Below, piece by piece: positions 7,204 to 14,571 of a DNA stretch of 36,727 nt. Source of the stretch: Flavobacteriales bacterium (GTDB taxonomy: Bacteria > Bacteroidota > Bacteroidia > CAIKAF01). The position numbers and the translations under genes are program-made. Under the pieces are notes generated by a model that searched no databases, was not told the origin of the DNA, and saw nothing but the letters and a program-made list of their open reading frames with translations. Where the stretch lies: positions 1-36,727 of the forward strand of contig JANWWP010000019.1 in assembly GCA_025055575.1 (NCBI GenBank). The letters run 5' to 3'. Every line of letters begins with the position of its first letter. Positions within the stretch are counted from its first letter, which is position 1.

Positions 7204-8922
7204 TTATCTGAACTCATAATTCGTACCCTGCAATTGCGTCAGCAGGGTGGGAGGGAAGTCGAGCGCTACGGCACGCCCTTCAAGACGGGGCGCCACAACG
7301 GGATGGGCAGCCAGGTACTCTTCCATAACCGCATGCATGAAAATTCCTGTTTTTTGCGGATTTTTTACTTTTTCCATACGACATAATACGTCGTCGGGAT
7401 CGCCTTCGCGTTCGCAGGCCAGGATGGTGTACGCCTGGTCAAAGTCTAATGGCTGGCCCTGGATTTTAACCTCATGGAGCCGCTGGTTGGGCGGATTGTT
7501 GATACTGAATCGCACTTCCATTCCGGCAAATCTTACGAACCAGCCCCCAAAGCGCCGCGCAGGGTTTTTTGCAAAAGCATTTTCCAGTTCTTTTTCAAGC
7601 CAATCCCAGATTTGGCGACCGGTGGCCTGAGCAGTTTTTATTTCGCTATCCACAGGCAGCATATTCCATAAAAACTCTTTTGTGATCTCGGCATAGCCTG
7701 TGCGCGGATCCACATTCAGGGGCTGACAAAACCGAAATCCATTGCTCAGAGCTACATCTGGTTTAAATTTCCACATCAAGGCGTCCGTTATCAAATTATC
7801 TATGGGGGTCTCTAACACAAAGTATCGGAGGAGTGGCGTGCGCGATCGGCCAATGACGCGGCGCATTTCTTTTTCGAAGGGCGCAACGGCCTGGTCTATG
7901 AGTTTCTGAACGCTGCGGTCCGGCTTGTATTTTTCCGGATCCACATCCAGTAAATCGTATTGAAAATCCGCCAACTGACCTTTTTCGAAATACAATTCCA
8001 GTTTGCCCAGGAAAGAACCAAAAGCGCCACATTCCACCACGCGCGTGTATTGACCCTGGATGGGGGTGCGCACCCTTTCATGCGTATCTGCTCCCAGAAT
8101 AAAATCCACCCCTTGACATACCGGGTTATTGGCTAACCCCACTTGCTGTGCCAGACCCATATGGGTCACTAAAAACACCGCATGACAACCTTCCACTTCA
8201 CGAAGCAGACGCACATACCGCGCCGCATTTTTTTCGGCATGTTCAAAGCGAATACCCGCGCTGTAGGCCGGGGATTGTCGTTTAGGGATCAGATGGTCTG
8301 TGTATCCGATGAAGCCCAGTTTTATCCCTTCTATCACTTTAATCCAATAGGGGGGATAAATCAATTCACCATGAAACTCGTCCTCGGAGTCATGCCACAT
8401 ATTGGCGCAGATTTTTGCCGCCAAGGCATGACCCATATCATGCAGCATTTTTTTCTTTTTGTATACCACCTCCCAGTTTCCGGGCAGCATCAGGTCATAT
8501 CCCAGAGCATTGAAGATGGGAATCAAAGCTTCGCCTTCCGTGAGGGACGCCACTCCGTGTCCGTGGAAATAATCTCCGCCGTCAATCAAGAGTGTGCGTG
8601 TGGGATTTTTTCGACGGAGAGTTTCCACCATCGTTTTCAGAACTGCCAGCCCGCCGCGTTTTCGAAAAACAGCCTGATTATTCTCCCAGAAAAATTCATC
8701 GTGGGTGTGCAACTGGGCATGGATATCTGCCGTGTACAGCAAGGTTATCCGTACGTTGGAAGACAGGTCGGTCTTTGCATCGGATTCGGATATGGGATGC
8801 CGTGCTCCGGTCACTCCTTTCTTAGGAAAAGCCATGCTGATTCCTAAGGCAGCGCTACCCGTGAGAAAGTCTTTCCGGCTCAGGGAATAGCCTTTTTTCC
8901 TGGGACTTGCATCAGAGGCCAT
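7204..8922 (-). CDS. SoxB-like metallophosphoesterase/5'-nucleotidase family protein
   Basis: A 572-residue two-domain enzyme of the 5'-nucleotidase superfamily. Dimetal ligands are visible in order: DIH 66-68, GGD 115-117, GNWE 148-151, TH 253-254 and DTH 279-281, followed by a C-terminal substrate domain. The tryptophan in GNWE (GNHE in nucleotidases, GHWE in SoxB), the FRF motif and the GGWFVR segment favour the SoxB thiosulfohydrolase branch. The N-terminus has a Tat-like signal, SRKDFL at 15-20, with RK instead of RR. I start at the ATG at 8922, 14 nt after the preceding stop; the longer frame runs through the YeeE gene. SoxB releases sulfate from SoxYZ-bound cysteine-S-sulfonate; no SoxYZ or SoxAX is in this window, so the substrate is uncertain. 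Confidence 0.8.
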   Translation of the reverse strand: MASDASPRKKGYSLSRKDFLTGSAALGISMAFPKKGVTGARHPISESDAKTDLSSNVRITLLYTADIHAQLHTHDEFFWENNQAVFRKRGGLAVLKTMVETLRRKNPTRTLLIDGGDYFHGHGVASLTEGEALIPIFNALGYDLMLPGNWEVVYKKKKMLHDMGHALAAKICANMWHDSEDEFHGELIYPPYWIKVIEGIKLGFIGYTDHLIPKRQSPAYSAGIRFEHAEKNAARYVRLLREVEGCHAVFLVTHMGLAQQVGLANNPVCQGVDFILGADTHERVRTPIQGQYTRVVECGAFGSFLGKLELYFEKGQLADFQYDLLDVDPEKYKPDRSVQKLIDQAVAPFEKEMRRVIGRSRTPLLRYFVLETPIDNLITDALMWKFKPDVALSNGFRFCQPLNVDPRTGYAEITKEFLWNMLPVDSEIKTAQATGRQIWDWLEKELENAFAKNPARRFGGWFVRFAGMEVRFSINNPPNQRLHEVKIQGQPLDFDQAYTILACEREGDPDDVLCRMEKVKNPQKTGIFMHAVMEEYLAAHPVVAPRLEGRAVALDFPPTLLTQLQGTNYEFR

Positions 8923-8936
8923 GATTATCAGCTGGC

Positions 8937-9464
8937 TTAATGGGGAAGTTTTTCTCTCAGATACGCATACACCCAGGTGCCTGCAATGGCGCTGAGGAGG
9001 GTCACAATCACTGCGGTGGCGCCGGCGCCAAACTGGGCAAACAAAGGACCCGGACAGGCGCCTGTGAGAGCCCAACCTACACCAAACATTAAACCTCCAA
9101 AAATTTGACCCTTATTGAACTTTTTAGGATGAAAGACGATGTCTTCCCCGTATATCGTTTTTATTTTAAAACGTTTGATAAGAAACACCGAAAGGGCGCC
9201 CACCACCACAGCGCTGCCGATGATTCCGTACATATGAAATGACTGGAGCCTGAACATTTCCTGGATACGAAACCAACTGATCACTTCGGCTTTCACCAAT
9301 ATAATTCCAAAAAGAACCCCCGCTACCCAATATTTGATTTTATGATACCATTTGTGTTCCAGTTGGCTTTCATTGACACACATTGCGTCCAGAGAGCGCA
9401 CTTCAAAATCAGTGTTCGTGGTTTCCGCTTGCTGAGGAATGGTGTGGGTGATATTCTTTTCCAT
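8937..9464 (-). CDS. YeeE/YedE-type sulfur transporter half (second)
   Basis: A 175-residue membrane protein of the YeeE/YedE (TsuA-like) family, which moves thiosulfate or related sulfur species through conserved cysteines. After a cytoplasmic N-terminal stretch of about 40 residues there are four hydrophobic segments; the signature TGACPGPLF places the key cysteine at 137. It carries only one family repeat and follows a second single-repeat gene by 48 bp, so the two probably assemble as a heterodimer equivalent to one full-length transporter. It precedes the SoxB-like gene by 14 bp. Confidence 0.85.
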   Translation of the reverse strand: MEKNITHTIPQQAETTNTDFEVRSLDAMCVNESQLEHKWYHKIKYWVAGVLFGIILVKAEVISWFRIQEMFRLQSFHMYGIIGSAVVVGALSVFLIKRFKIKTIYGEDIVFHPKKFNKGQIFGGLMFGVGWALTGACPGPLFAQFGAGATAVIVTLLSAIAGTWVYAYLREKLPH

Positions 9465-9512
9465 ATAGTTCTTCTTTTGATTTAGGCTTGAATTTGAGTT
9501 TTTGAAATCAAC

Positions 9513-10085
9513 TTAAAGTGAGAGAATATAGGGCACCAGAAAATGCGTTGAAAAAAATCCTCCGGCCATGAAACAAATGACCGCCACCAGCGATGGCCAC
9601 TGTAAGGTGGAAAGTCCCATTATGGCGTGGCCGCTGGTGCAGCCTCCGGCGTAGCGGGTTCCAAAACCTACGAGGAATCCGCCCACGATCATCAGAATGA
9701 AGCCCCGCAGCGTGAATACCTGATCCCAGCTGACCAAATCGGAAGGAACCAGCTTCGAATAGTCGGTAATGCCATACTGGGCCAAGTCTTCAGCCAGATC
9801 CGGATGTACTTCCACGGGCTCAGGACCTGGCAGCCAAGACCCTGCAATGAAACCTCCCACCAGGATACCTGCTACAAAGAACAAATTCCAAGCTTCTTTT
9901 CGCCAATCATACTTTAGAAAAGGAATGTTGGCGGGCATACAGGCGGCACAGATGTGGCGGAGGGAAGAGCTGATGCCGAAGCTTTTATTGCCCATGATCA
10001 GGAGCAAGGGCACTGTGAGGCCGATGAGGGGCCCGGCAACATACCAGGGCCAGGGCTCTGAAAGAAGAGTGTGCAAATGTGTCAT
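9513..10085 (-). CDS. YeeE/YedE-type sulfur transporter half (first)
   Basis: A 190-residue membrane protein, the partner half of the neighbouring YeeE/YedE gene. Hydrophobic segments lie at about 15-35, 66-84, 126-146 and 160-180. The signature GGCTSGHAI gives Cys149, and a second cysteine pair CAAC lies at 46-49. Short genes of this type often occur in pairs in Bacteroidota and Proteobacteria next to rhodanese and persulfide dioxygenase genes. It is the first gene of the sulfur-oxidation operon, 43 bp downstream of the terminator hairpin that ends the detoxification set. The direction and the species transported are inferred. Confidence 0.86.
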   Translation of the reverse strand: MTHLHTLLSEPWPWYVAGPLIGLTVPLLLIMGNKSFGISSSLRHICAACMPANIPFLKYDWRKEAWNLFFVAGILVGGFIAGSWLPGPEPVEVHPDLAEDLAQYGITDYSKLVPSDLVSWDQVFTLRGFILMIVGGFLVGFGTRYAGGCTSGHAIMGLSTLQWPSLVAVICFMAGGFFSTHFLVPYILSL

Positions 10086-10127
10086 GTGGGTTGATTATTT
10101 GATATTTAAGACATGTGGTTTTTGCTT

Positions 10128-10156
10128 AAAAAAAATCGTGGTATTAATGACCACGA
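10128..10156 (-). terminator. rho-independent terminator after the HMA gene
   Basis: Read on the minus strand this is a perfect 7-bp stem (TCGTGGT / ACCACGA at 10150-10156 and 10136-10142) with a 7-nt loop, followed directly by eight T residues (10135-10128). It lies 21 nt after the stop of the HMA-domain gene and 43 nt before the start of the first YeeE gene. It should therefore end the TauE/CstB-like transcript and separate the two sulfur modules. Confidence 0.85.
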
Positions 10157-10177
10157 CGAGAAACCCTGTGCAGGACT

Positions 10178-10435
10178 CTATTTTTCGGATAAAGAACCTA
10201 ACATACAACTTACGTAGGACTGCGCTTTTCTTTTTAGATTGTTGTGGCCCACGGGGGGATATCCAAGTTGAGAAAGTTTTTGGATAAGGCTCTCTTTTTC
10301 TGGATTACCTTCCACATGAACTGTTCCCGCCTCCACGTCAACCACCACGTGCTGCACCCCGGGCAGGCCGGAAAGTGCTTTCCGAATGCCCGAGGCACAG
10401 CCAGAACATTTGAGATTTTCTACCCGAATCTCCAT
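10178..10435 (-). CDS. heavy-metal-associated (HMA) domain protein
   Basis: An 85-residue stand-alone HMA fold, the type found in copper chaperones and metal ATPases. The N-terminus reads [13 protein letters not shown], with the metal-binding pair Cys10 and Cys13; the canonical GMxCxxC glycine-methionine is replaced by NLKCSGC. The family repeat PGVQHVVVD and the LGYP end are clear. I start at the ATG at 10435, 4 nt after the rhodanese stop; the longer frame only adds rhodanese-overlapping residues. There is an extra C-terminal tail of about 15 residues with a third cysteine. Because it is co-transcribed with rhodanese and persulfide dioxygenase genes, it might handle thiol sulfur or protect against copper sulfide; both are inference. 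Confidence 0.85.
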   Translation of the reverse strand: MEIRVENLKCSGCASGIRKALSGLPGVQHVVVDVEAGTVHVEGNPEKESLIQKLSQLGYPPVGHNNLKRKAQSYVSCMLGSLSEK

Positions 10436-10439
10436 ACGC

Positions 10440-10808
10440 TTATTTTTTAAGCACGTTGGCCACATTTTGCCAACTTCCGCCATTGATTACGTTTTTGATA
10501 CCGTGGCTTTCCAGGATTTCCTTGGCCCGAGCGCTGCGGCTTCCACTGCGGCAAAAAACCACCACTTTTTCCTTATTTCTAAATTCCTTTAAACGGGCCG
10601 CCACCTGGTCCAGTGGAATATTTACAGCTCCAGGCACACTGCCATCGGAAAACTCTGACGGTGTGCGCACGTCCACAAGGAAGGCATTTTTCAGGTCTTC
10701 CTTCGTCAAGGCCGGCCCCGGGTTTTGGGCGAATATTTTCAGCAATCCAAACATAGCCATGAGCACAAAAGCCAATCCACTTAAGCGTTGAAAACCTTGC
10801 TTTGACAT
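10440..10808 (-). CDS. membrane-anchored or exported single-domain rhodanese
   Basis: A 122-residue rhodanese that should transfer sulfane sulfur between thiols. Residues 9-27 form a hydrophobic signal or anchor ending FAQ, and the rhodanese domain follows with LVDVRTPSEF (44-53) and the active-site loop CRSGSRSA with Cys86. The start ATG lies inside the end of the CstB-like gene (28-bp overlap), so translation is likely coupled. Localisation outside the cytoplasm would put it near the periplasmic oxidation enzymes, while its operon partners are cytoplasmic. Confidence 0.9.
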   Translation of the reverse strand: MSKQGFQRLSGLAFVLMAMFGLLKIFAQNPGPALTKEDLKNAFLVDVRTPSEFSDGSVPGAVNIPLDQVAARLKEFRNKEKVVVFCRSGSRSARAKEILESHGIKNVINGGSWQNVANVLKK

Positions 10809-12217
10809 ACGTAATCCGTTTTGGGGATCCCCGTTTTTGCTATGGCATTGAAGCCGCCGGCCACCTCCGTGAAATTACGGTATCCGCGGGATTGGAGAAT
10901 GCTGGCGGCAATCATGCTTCGGTAGCCACCGGCACAATGCAGGTAAAAATGTTCCTGGGGATTGATTTCCTTGATCCAGTCATTAATGTATTGGAGCGGG
11001 CGGTTGTAAGCCTCTTCCACATGTTCGGCCGCAAATTCGCTTTCTTTCCGCACATCCAGAATTTTATCTTTTCCGATGCGCACCCGCTGAGCAAATTCCT
11101 CTGCTGTTATTCGTGGGACAGTATCTATTTCTTTACCCGCGTTTTTCCAAGTTTCAAAGCCACCTTTTAAGTGTCCCAATACATTATCAAAACCTACCCG
11201 GCTCAGCCGTGTGATAGCTTCTTCTTCTGTGCCGGGTTCACAGACCAGGAGGATAGGCTGTTTGACATCCACGATCATGGCGCCTACCCACGGTGCAAAG
11301 TCGCCTTTCAGACCAATGTTTATGGAGTTGGGAATAAATCCTTGAGCAAAAACACTGTTGTCTCGGGTATCCAGAATTAAAGCTCCTGTAGATTCGGCGA
11401 CTGCCTCGAATTCTTCAGGGCTCAATGCCCGCATGCCTTGATTCAGCACATTTTCATAACTTCCATACCCTTGTTTGTTCAGCATGGCATTGAATCCAAA
11501 ATAACCGGGAGGGGGCGTGAGGCCCTCCAAAACGGCTTTTATGAAAGCTTCCTTGGAGGGCTGTTTAAGAGCATAATTCACCTTTTTTTGATTGCCCAGG
11601 GTGTCCACAGTTTCTTTCATCATGTTCTTGCCGCAGGCGCTGCCGGCTCCATGGCCTGGGTATACCACCAGGTGATCGGGTAGAGGAAGAATCTTATTAT
11701 ACAGACTGTCGTACAGGAGGCCTGCTAACTCTTCCTGAGTCATGTTTGCAGCTTTTTGGGCCAAGTCCGGGCGGCCGACATCCCCCAGAAACAAGGTGTC
11801 GCCAGTGAACAGGGCTTCTGGCTGGCCTTCTTCGTCTAGCAACAGGAAGCAGGTGCTCTCCATCGTGTGGCCGGGGGTGTGTAGAACTTTGATTTTCACG
11901 GTGCCCAGGCTAAACTCCTGGCCATCCTCAGCGACCACACAATCAAAGCCGCATTGTGCTGTGGGTCCGTAAATAATCGGTGCCCCTGTGGCTTTGGACA
12001 AATCTAAATGCCCGCTCACAAAATCGGCGTGAAAATGGGTTTCGAAGATGTATTTCAGTTTCACGCCGTCTTTCTCCAGACGCTCCAGATAAGGCCGGGT
12101 TTCACGCAGTGGATCGATGATGGCGGCTTCCCCTCCCGAGACGATGTAATACGCGCCTTGGGCCAGGCAGCCGGTGTAGATTTGCTCTACGCGATGATTT
12201 TTTTGCTTCGTTTCCAT
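10781..12217 (-). CDS. CstB-like persulfide dioxygenase-rhodanese fusion
   Basis: A 478-residue cytoplasmic protein with three domains. Residues about 10-200 are a metallo-beta-lactamase fold of the ETHE1 persulfide dioxygenase type (HFHADF 61-66, His117, Asp140, PGHG with His189), binding a single non-heme iron. Residues about 265-365 are a first rhodanese domain with Cys326 (LVCEPGTE), and 370-475 a second with Cys428 (CAGGYRS). This layout matches CstB, which oxidises low-molecular-weight persulfide to thiosulfate or sulfite. Residue spacing and length are normal for that family. The gene follows TauE in the same direction, with a -7 box and palindrome in the 108-bp gap. Confidence 0.9.
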   Translation of the reverse strand: METKQKNHRVEQIYTGCLAQGAYYIVSGGEAAIIDPLRETRPYLERLEKDGVKLKYIFETHFHADFVSGHLDLSKATGAPIIYGPTAQCGFDCVVAEDGQEFSLGTVKIKVLHTPGHTMESTCFLLLDEEGQPEALFTGDTLFLGDVGRPDLAQKAANMTQEELAGLLYDSLYNKILPLPDHLVVYPGHGAGSACGKNMMKETVDTLGNQKKVNYALKQPSKEAFIKAVLEGLTPPPGYFGFNAMLNKQGYGSYENVLNQGMRALSPEEFEAVAESTGALILDTRDNSVFAQGFIPNSINIGLKGDFAPWVGAMIVDVKQPILLVCEPGTEEEAITRLSRVGFDNVLGHLKGGFETWKNAGKEIDTVPRITAEEFAQRVRIGKDKILDVRKESEFAAEHVEEAYNRPLQYINDWIKEINPQEHFYLHCAGGYRSMIAASILQSRGYRNFTEVAGGFNAIAKTGIPKTDYVCQSKVFNA

Positions 12218-12276
12218 AATTTAAAATATTTTTTTCGGATTAAATTTTACTTATTGTTATCTGCAGAGATTGAATA

Positions 12277-12284
12277 CAAAGTTA
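12277..12284 (-). promoter_or_regulatory. -7 promoter box for the CstB-like gene
   Basis: Minus-strand TAACTTTG matches the Bacteroidota -7 consensus TAnnTTTG exactly and lies 60 nt before the ATG at 12217. Its centre is 34 nt downstream of the centre of the palindrome at 12308-12321, and no clear -33 TTG is present, as expected for an activator-dependent promoter. This is a consensus match only. Confidence 0.45.
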
Positions 12285-12307
12285 ATTGCGATCTCATGGG
12301 ATTTTCG

Positions 12308-12321
12308 GTAACATTAGTTAC
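12308..12321. promoter_or_regulatory. palindromic operator candidate, GTAA-N6-TTAC
   Basis: The sequence GTAACATTAGTTAC is a perfect inverted repeat. It lies 91 nt upstream of the CstB-like start codon, just past the TauE stop codon. The half-site spacing suits a dimeric helix-turn-helix regulator of the Crp/Fnr type. A second copy of the same GTAA-N6-TTAC pattern is upstream of TauE at 13186-13203. Confidence 0.55.
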
Positions 12322-12325
12322 ATCC

Positions 12326-13126
12326 TTAAAACCCTATGGTTTCTTTTAAAAGGATATAAATGCCCATAATTAATACAAACCAACCGAAGGCTGGCTTAAG
12401 TTTTTTACCATCTATTTTCCGTGCCAGAAAACTGCCCAAAAAGATGCCGGCCAAGGCGAAGGCGCTCACCAGGGAAATCAGCGTCCAGTCCATGCCGCCT
12501 AAATTGCTTTCACCTGTGAAGCCAATCAGAGATTTGGCCGCAATAATCACCAGTGAAGTGCCCACAGCTTCCTTCATTGGCAGTCGGCTAAGCACCACCA
12601 GGGCCGGAATGATCAAAAATCCACCTCCGGCTCCGACAAAGCCTGTTAGGGCTCCCACAATTGTGCCTTCCAGCAATATCAACGGATAATTAAACTTTTG
12701 AGGACCTGAAGGTTCTCCCGTATTTTTTGGGGCATCTTTTTTTATCATACTATAGGAGGCGGCCACCATCAACACAGAAAAAACCACCATGGTTAGAAGA
12801 TTTTTTGTAAGAACAAAGGAACCTATCGAAACAATTTCTTTTGGGATGGCCGGCATCAGCCAGGCCCGGGTGGCAAAGACTGCGGCTATGGAAGGAATGC
12901 CGAACACGAGGGCAGTGCGCACATTCACCAATCCCTGCCGGAAGTATGTGATGGATCCTACTGCGGCCGTGAGCCCAACTATGAATAAAGAATAAGCTGT
13001 GGCCGGCACAGGCTCCACTTTTAGCAAATAGACCAATACGGGTACAGTGAGAATACTGCCTCCACCCCCTATCAGCCCAAGACTTATTCCAATGAGAACT
13101 GAAGCCAGGTATCCCAGTAATTCCAT
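12326..13126 (-). CDS. TauE/SafE-family anion exporter
   Basis: A 266-residue membrane permease with the two-fold repeat of the TauE/SafE family: the glycine-rich motif IGGGGSILTVP near residue 20 and its counterpart VGAGGGFLIIP near residue 165, with about eight hydrophobic segments. Members next to persulfide dioxygenase and rhodanese genes are thought to expel sulfite or related sulfur anions produced by those enzymes. It is the first gene of the detoxification set and is divergent from the aminotransferase, with a palindrome in the 159-bp gap. The exact substrate is inferred. Confidence 0.87.
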   Translation of the reverse strand: MELLGYLASVLIGISLGLIGGGGSILTVPVLVYLLKVEPVPATAYSLFIVGLTAAVGSITYFRQGLVNVRTALVFGIPSIAAVFATRAWLMPAIPKEIVSIGSFVLTKNLLTMVVFSVLMVAASYSMIKKDAPKNTGEPSGPQKFNYPLILLEGTIVGALTGFVGAGGGFLIIPALVVLSRLPMKEAVGTSLVIIAAKSLIGFTGESNLGGMDWTLISLVSAFALAGIFLGSFLARKIDGKKLKPAFGWFVLIMGIYILLKETIGF

Positions 13127-13157
13127 TTTAATTTATCTCCAATGGTTGATTCGGCTG

Positions 13158-13165
13158 CAAAATTG
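13158..13165 (-). promoter_or_regulatory. -7 box candidate for the TauE gene
   Basis: Minus-strand CAATTTTG matches TAnnTTTG at all fixed positions except the first. Its centre is 33 nt downstream of the palindrome centre at 13194.5, nearly the same geometry as the CstB-like promoter (34 nt). The leader to the TauE ATG would be about 30 nt. Confidence 0.35.
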
Positions 13166-13185
13166 GTGTGGCTTTGCGGCTTTTT

Positions 13186-13203
13186 GTGTAATAGTGGTTA
13201 CAC
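13186..13203. promoter_or_regulatory. palindromic operator candidate, GTGTAA-N6-TTACAC
   Basis: A perfect inverted repeat, GTGTAA (13186-13191) and TTACAC (13198-13203) with a 6-bp spacer, in the gap between the divergent TauE and aminotransferase genes. Its core GTAA-N6-TTAC is shared with the site at 12308-12321. It could serve TauE, 60 nt away, or the aminotransferase, 83 nt away. Confidence 0.55.
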
Positions 13204-13285
13204 TCCTTGCATTCCCTTCTTTTTCAAAACCGTAGGGGTTGGGGGCATTTCTTGTATTTTTATCCTTTATTATTGCAACCCTGAT

Positions 13286-14560
13286 ATGGCGCAGCGTTTT
13301 TCTCACATGGCCGAAACCCTGACCGGGTCTGAAATCATTCGGCTGGGCAATGAAATCAGTCGTCGGATTAAAGCCGGGGAGCGCATTTTCAATCTCACCA
13401 TCGGGGATTTTGATCCGGGCATTTTCCCGATTCCTAATACATTAAAAAGGTTAATACAAGAATGCTATGATAAAGGGCTCACCAATTATCCCCCGGCCGA
13501 TGGCATTCTGGAGCTGCGTGAAGCGGTCAGCCAATTTTTGAATAATTCCCTAAAAACGGGTTTTAAACCTTCGGAGATTCAGGTTGCTGGCGGAGCCCGG
13601 CCCTTGATTTATACCATTTTCCGCACTTTGTTGGATCCCGGCGATGCGGTGGTGTTTCCGGTGCCTTCTTGGAACAATAACCATTACTGCCATTTGGTGG
13701 GCGCTCGGCCACTCGTTGTACAAACGCTTCCTGAAGATAATTTCATGCCGCGGGCCCAGCAGCTTGAACCTTTGCTGAGGGAGGCCACCCTTCTGGCCTT
13801 GTGCAGCCCTCTAAATCCCACGGGCACAAGTTTCACCAGACAGCAATTGCAGGAAATTTGCGGGCTTGTCCTGGAAGAAAATCGCCGTCGCAAGAGCGGA
13901 CAAAAACCTTTGTATTTGTTATATGATCAGATTTATTGGCCCTTGATGCCTTCGGATTTGGAGCATCACCATCCTCTGGCTTTGCTTCCAGATTTGGCGC
14001 CCTTCACGGTGTATGTGGATGGAATTTCAAAAAGTCTGGCGGCTACGGGCCTGCGTGTGGGCTGGGCGAGTGGTCCGGAGCCCCTTATCCAGCGGATGCG
14101 GGCTATTTTGGGCCACATCGGAGCCTGGGCGCCCCGGGCAGAGCAGTCGGCCGTGGCGGATTATCTGGGGCGCTCCAGCGAGGTGTCTGAATTTTTGCAG
14201 CACATTAATCGGGAAATTTCCAGCCGACAGAATGCATTTTATGAAGGATTGAAAGGCTTACAGGATAAAGGCTACCCGGTTCAGGTTATTCAACCCACCG
14301 GCGCCATCTATCTTTCAGTCCGTTGGGCTGTACGCGGCGCCCAAACCCCGGCCGGGAAGGTTCTTCACACCGCCTCCGACATAGCCGAGTATCTGTTGGC
14401 GGAGGCTTCCGTGGCGGTGGTGCCATTCACAGCCTTTGGTCTACCGCCGGATACGGATTGGTTTCGCATTTCGGTGGGCACCTGCCGCCTTCAGGACATT
14501 CCGGAAATATTGGAGAGCATTGAGAACAGCCTATCCCATCTCAGCTTCCTTGCGAATTGA
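13286..14560 (+). CDS. class I/II PLP-dependent aminotransferase
   Basis: A 424-residue aspartate-aminotransferase-fold enzyme that moves an amino group between an amino acid and a 2-oxo acid using pyridoxal phosphate. I see the conserved NPTG at 177-180, Asp214 and Tyr217 that contact the cofactor (YDQIY), the Schiff-base Lys249 in SKSLAATGLRVG, and an N-terminal tunnel region LTIGDFDPG. The frame is open upstream to 13142, but that part is rich in Cys/Phe and lies in the regulatory gap, so I start at the ATG at 13286 (MAQRFSHMAE). The substrate amino acid cannot be assigned. The downstream symporter gene begins 11 nt after its stop. Confidence 0.88.
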   Translation: MAQRFSHMAETLTGSEIIRLGNEISRRIKAGERIFNLTIGDFDPGIFPIPNTLKRLIQECYDKGLTNYPPADGILELREAVSQFLNNSLKTGFKPSEIQVAGGARPLIYTIFRTLLDPGDAVVFPVPSWNNNHYCHLVGARPLVVQTLPEDNFMPRAQQLEPLLREATLLALCSPLNPTGTSFTRQQLQEICGLVLEENRRRKSGQKPLYLLYDQIYWPLMPSDLEHHHPLALLPDLAPFTVYVDGISKSLAATGLRVGWASGPEPLIQRMRAILGHIGAWAPRAEQSAVADYLGRSSEVSEFLQHINREISSRQNAFYEGLKGLQDKGYPVQVIQPTGAIYLSVRWAVRGAQTPAGKVLHTASDIAEYLLAEASVAVVPFTAFGLPPDTDWFRISVGTCRLQDIPEILESIENSLSHLSFLAN

Positions 14561-14571
14561 AATCCCCCTTT

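Noticed and set aside
8182-8847. 221-codon plus-strand frame
   Set aside because: Antisense to the SoxB-like gene, which has complete catalytic motifs; no recognisable domain in the antisense frame.
10091-10104. Fnr-like half-sites TTGAT before the first YeeE gene
   Set aside because: The two halves are direct rather than inverted, so no dimer site is formed.
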